Assembly: GCA_015478945.1 (NCBI GenBank)
Contig: JABUQX010117090.1
Coordinates: 1 to 12,835 of the forward strand
Length of the DNA stretch: 12,835 nt
From: Trachelipus rathkii
Taxonomy: Eukaryota > Arthropoda > Malacostraca > Isopoda > Trachelipodidae
Reading direction: 5' to 3'
The first letter of the stretch is position 1. Each line of letters begins with the position of its first letter. The notes beneath the pieces are model-generated. The model was not told the origin of the DNA and did no database searches. It worked only from the letters and a program-made list of their open reading frames with translations. Below are positions 9,900 through 12,835 of the stretch, one piece after another. The position numbers were made by a program, and so were the translations under genes.

Positions 9900-10790
9900 T
9901 TCATATTCCACAATCTCCCCCCGAGATTAGGGGTGAATGTGTATCGACATCTACATCATTTCTATTTACTTAAATCATATTCATATTTCACGTGTATGGT
10001 TAAAAATAAATCAAATCACAGCTCCATCTCATTACAACATTGTGCGATCCCGTTACAGTCCCAAATGAATCCCACGTAGAGCTTCACACACCGCTACATA
10101 TCCACTTCGTCTGTAATCTCGTCAATGTTTCATGTCATGGTTTATCCGATGGACCAGATCAACAACCATGCTTCTCCAGAAAACCACGCTACATTTAATT
10201 AATATTCTATCTCTGCACAATTCATCATTTCTCCTTCAGAAACTCTTTTAACGAATCAATGCACTTTTTCTCACATCTCGCAGCAGGTCGATTCCACGCA
10301 CCACTCACCTCTATATTACATCCGAGTATACTCAACAGATTATCACGCATTCTTTCCATATGACCTAAATCCTTTTAATCCCAATCTTATATTATTCTCT
10401 TATTCATGTCAATTTCGTCACACCATAAACTAGCACTATACCACCTTCCCTCATCTTGTATTTTCATCAAAGATTTAATGTACCCAGCCACTTTCCCAAC
10501 CATCATTACTTCCTAAATATTAACATGGCTCATCCGTTCCGTACCCATTAAACAGTATGGCTTAAATATTTAACCTCAGATACTAGTTTCAAATGCTACG
10601 ATCCAACTTAATTTACATTGCAAACAGCCAGTTACTACCCATTCACATTTGTTTATCTACATAATTTACATTCAAAACTGCTCGTTTACACAACAGGTAA
10701 AATCCCTTCTTACAATTCTCTCAAACTTTCTCAGATTCACCCCGCATACAACAAGCAGGGAACCCTCCACTTTTAATTTACTTCAGTCTT
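9900..10790 (-). pseudogene. LINE reverse transcriptase 3' fragment D, minus strand
   Basis: Read on the minus strand, this is the C-terminal part of a non-LTR retrotransposon polyprotein. At 10776-10744 LKVEGSLLVVC aligns with LLFADDTALVAD, so the catalytic DD has become EG. It is followed by NLRKFERIV and, in a shifted frame, CKRAVLNVN, matching the VC.RR.LKVNV.KSKVM block. A remnant of 'LEEV..FKYLG' (SEVKYL) and then GKVAGYIKSLM come next. From GHMERM (10365-10348) about 46 codons are open to a stop near 10226, giving EVSGAWNRPAARCEK and IDSLKEFLKEK; this matches the EVSG.RGRGRPRKRW.D.LKE.LKE tail of such elements. WRSMV near 10170 may be the final W..(F/M)V block. The outer limits follow the change from AAT repeat to ordinary sequence. 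It is inactive and its clade is uncertain. Confidence 0.75.
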
Positions 10791-10823
10791 ATCTAACTAT
10801 GCTTAAAAGGTGCTGAACAATCC

Positions 10824-11215
10824 AAATAATAAATGAAATAATTAATAATAAGAATATAAAATTATAAATAACTAATAATAATAATAATAATATAATAATA
10901 ATAAATAATAATTAATTAAAAATAATAATAAAAAATTAATTAAATTAATAATAATAATAATATACATAATTAAATATGATAATCATTACTATAATAATAA
11001 TTGTGTAATGTCATGTTACAATACTTAATTATAATAATTAAAAATAATAAGAATAATTAATAATAAATAATAATAATAATAATAACAAGAATAACAATAA
11101 TAACAATAATATACATTAATAATATATAAATAATAAAATAGATTAATAATAATAATAATAATAATTAAATAAATAATAATAATAATAATATAATAATAAA
11201 TAATATATACTTAAG
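10824..11215. repeat. AAT-rich microsatellite cluster
   Basis: This is a long series of interrupted AAT runs with AATTA, AAC and AAG variants, for example about 10870-10910, 11066-11104 and 11147-11200. It borders LINE fragment D on its upstream side. Confidence 0.9.
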
Positions 11216-11304
11216 AATAATAGTAAAAACAACAGGAAGGAGCATTACATTTAATGTAAAAGATTTTAGTAACATGGAAGGTGTTATTTTATTTAATTGA
11301 TTAC

Positions 11305-11341
11305 ATATTGGTAATATAGTATTATATATATTATATATTAA

Positions 11342-11373
<32 letters not shown>

Positions 11374-11590
11374 ATATATATTAATATATATATATATAAT
11401 ATAATAATATATATATATATTTATATATTTATTATATACAAGCCTATACTTATACTACTTCTTTATATGCGAGTGTAATAATTAGTGATATATATTTATA
11501 TATATATTATTTGCCACAATAATAGAATATTCTATATAATGATATATATATATTATATACTAATATAATTTTTTGAGTAATATATATAGA
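11305..11590. repeat. TA-rich simple-sequence block
   Basis: Alternating AT tracts include an uninterrupted run at about 11351-11373, with further runs at 11385-11420 and 11490-11560. They are separated by short A+T-rich spacers. Confidence 0.9.
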
Positions 11591-11867
11591 AGAGTATGCT
11601 AAAATATAATGTAATTATGTATTAAAATTAGTACTTCTTTTAAAAGGCGTGTAGGTAAAAAAAACTTATAATGCCTAATAAATATTGTGTGATATAAAAG
11701 TTATTAAAAGGACTATCGTACTGGAAAAGAAGCAGAATTTTTCAATAGCATTTTTTCCAAACTTTTTGTATATACAAAACACACGAATCTCCGTTATTCT
11801 TGATGTTCCATACTTTAGACATTTTCTCTCTCTATAAATACACAGATTAGTGCTTTGAAATTAGGTG

Positions 11868-11873
11868 TTTATT
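11868..11873 (-). promoter_or_regulatory. Candidate poly(A) signal of the minus-strand gene
   Basis: AATAAA on the minus strand lies about 150 nt past the stop codon of the 12021-12835 gene. A short GT-rich stretch (ctgtgtattt) follows about 25 nt later. This fits a compact 3' UTR covering about 12020 to 11850. In A+T-rich DNA the hexamer is common, so it is supported mainly by its position. Confidence 0.4.
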
Positions 11874-12020
11874 CATCCTTTTAAAAGAATTGCCCATTAC
11901 CGACAGCCAATCACCAAAAATAATTTGGAATATTAAAGCAAAACTATGTATGTGTAATTGAGGTATAAACCATTAATTATATGTAGCTTGTGATAAACTT
12001 ATTTATAATATATAACATAT

Positions 12021-12070
12021 TTAGTAATCCTCGAGCGCTGAATCTGAAGATCTGGAAACAACTGAATCTG
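12021..12070 (-). CDS. Terminal coding exon with stop codon
   Basis: The preferred acceptor is CTACAG (12076-12071), giving 50 nt that end with TAA at 12023-12021. The encoded tail is TDSVVSRSSDSALEDY. Two other CAGs, just downstream, would shorten it by one or three codons in the same frame, so the reading is robust although the exact acceptor is not. The polypyrimidine tract (TTTGTTTTACTC) is modest. Confidence 0.6.
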
Positions 12071-12835
12071 CTGTAGCACTTCGAGTAAAACAAATGACTT
12101 ATTTTTTAATGTAAATTATATTTGATGAAAAGTGTTAAATATGAAATAAAGCACATTACAAAATTTTTATCTTACTTGGAACAGAAGGAGGAAACCTTTC
12201 GACAGATGTAGGATTATCAGAATTTTGAGATGTTCCGGAATTATCTAAGTCTTGAAGTTCTGAAAGTTTAAATGAAATATAAAAAAATATTTATAAAAAA
12301 AAAGGAAAAATTATTTAAATTTGTTTAAACATATGTTGGAACAAAACATAAGGTAAACTTAACAAAATTTATTTGAAGAAAAGTATTATATATGAAGTAA
12401 AGCATATTACAAAATTTCTACCTTACCTGGAACGGAAGGAGGAAACCTTTCGACAGATGTAGGATTATCAGAATTTTGAGATGTTCCGGAATTATCTCCA
12501 TTTTGAGGTTCTGAAATTTTAAATGAAGTATAAAAATATTAATAAAGAAAAAAGAAAAACTTTCATTTATTATGATGGTTGCTCTTATTTAGATATGTTT
12601 TTATCATTATTGGCAAAAAATTAATTCTTAGGCTCTTTCGGAATTACGTTCATTTTACTTTTTTTTTTAAATTAAAAGAACCACTGACATTGAACTTAAA
12701 TTAATGTTTCACAAAAAAAAGAAACAACAATTTATAAAATATTTAGATTTCGTACTTCCATCAAACATGTGGTCTAGGTGCGGGCTGACATCTGTTAGAA
12801 TTTGATTTGCTCGAGGTACCGAATATACGTGTTTG
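12021..12835 (-). CDS. 3' end of an unrecognised spliced gene with a tandemly duplicated exon
   Basis: Four exons are read on the minus strand: 12835 (gene continues beyond the window) to 12756, 12510-12427, 12259-12176 and 12070-12021. They join in one open frame ending in TAA. Every intron is phase 1 with GT at the donor and AG at the acceptor; intron lengths are 245, 167 and 105 bp. The deduced protein end contains VPRANQILTDVSPHLDHM, then two copies of a 28-residue module with the core DNSGTSQNSDNPTSVERFPP, then a tail ending SVVSRSSDSALEDY. The tail is rich in Ser, Asn, Pro and Asp and is probably disordered. I do not recognise the family, and nothing visible states a function. The start of the gene lies beyond the right edge. 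The frame and phase agreement across all junctions is the main evidence; expression is unknown. Confidence 0.75.
12176..12259 (-). CDS. 84-nt phase 1-1 exon, second duplicate
   Basis: The acceptor is CTTTCAG and the donor is CCAA followed by GTAAGA. Length and phase equal those of the first duplicate. It encodes LQDL and then the same DNSGTSQNSDNPTSVERFPP core and SVP. The junction codon with the upstream duplicate is Glu and with the terminal exon is Thr. The three internal amino-acid changes between duplicates are Pro/Leu, Asn/Asp and Gly/Leu, all at the start of the module. Confidence 0.8.
12427..12510 (-). CDS. 84-nt phase 1-1 exon, first duplicate
   Basis: The acceptor is TTTAAAATTTCAG and the donor is CCAG followed by GTAAGG, a near-perfect consensus. 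The exon is exactly 84 nt (28 codons) with both borders in phase 1, so adding, removing or skipping it keeps the frame. It encodes PQNG and then the core DNSGTSQNSDNPTSVERFPP and SVP. It matches the next exon at 77 of 84 positions, with five of the seven differences in the first 13 bases. Confidence 0.8.
12756..12835 (-). CDS. Exon (partial), upstream of the duplicated exons
   Basis: This exon is open for 26 codons to the window edge in only one frame; the other two contain stops. That frame leaves one base before the donor, GGAA followed by GTACGA, which is the phase needed by the next exon. The peptide includes VPRANQILTDVSPHLDHM and looks like ordinary folded-protein sequence, unlike the low-complexity exons after it. 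The junction codon with the next exon is Lys. Confidence 0.65.

Larger units (their letters stand above)
12113..12560. repeat. Tandem duplication of an exon plus intron, 251-bp period
   Basis: The segment starting near 12113 is repeated starting near 12364. Homology covers the donor-side intron (…gcacattacaaaattt against …gcatattacaaaattt), the whole 84-nt exon, and the acceptor-side intron to about 12560. The exon copies are about 92% identical, while the introns show more substitutions and small indels. This is consistent with a local duplication followed by stronger constraint on, or gene conversion of, the exons. Confidence 0.85.

Noticed and set aside
1..12835. CRISPR arrays, tRNA or rRNA genes, bacterial operons
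   Set aside because: No regularly spaced direct repeats with unique spacers, no tRNA box A/B pair with a cloverleaf, no rRNA-like sequence and no prokaryotic gene layout were seen.

Overview
The window looks like arthropod nuclear DNA, most likely from a crustacean. It is very A+T-rich, full of AAT, TA and TTA simple repeats, and carries decayed non-LTR retrotransposons of types common in crustacean and insect genomes. It also contains spliceosomal exons with standard GT-AG borders. Nothing bacterial is visible: there are no long ORFs, operons or Shine-Dalgarno patterns. The organism assignment is inference; the repeat and intron structure is read from the sequence.

Layout. Bases 1-1250 are a pyrimidine-rich stretch with no supportable gene. 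Bases 1250-3500 are T-rich low-complexity DNA that ends in a dense TA/TTA block. Between 4077 and 4207 there is a possible pol II core promoter: a CRE palindrome, a TATA box, and a TCAGT initiator 30 bp downstream of the TATA box. A short GC- and CpG-rich islet follows at 4600-4880. From about 5930 to 8430 three LINE reverse-transcriptase fragments lie head to tail on the plus strand. A jockey-like piece (A) comes first, then a piece of a different LINE family (B), then a second jockey-like piece (C) covering nearly the same part of the protein as A. All three are broken by stops and frameshifts. From 8460 to 11600 the plus strand is A-rich and dominated by AAT and TA microsatellites; a fourth LINE fragment (D), on the minus strand, sits inside them at about 9900-10790.

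The only credible host gene is at the right edge. It is the 3' end of a minus-strand gene, read from 12835 down to a stop at 12021. Four exons join in one open frame and all introns are phase 1. The two middle exons are tandem duplicates: each is exactly 84 nt (28 codons), they match at 77 of 84 positions, and they lie 251 bp apart. The predicted product ends in a Ser/Asn/Pro-rich, probably disordered tail with a duplicated 28-residue module. I do not recognise the protein family. A plausible AATAAA poly(A) signal lies about 150 nt after the stop.

The LINE fragments are dead: the catalytic FADD/YADD motifs are altered in B, C and D, and the motif is not found in A. No functional system links the features. 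The duplicated phase-1 exon cassette is the observation most worth following up.
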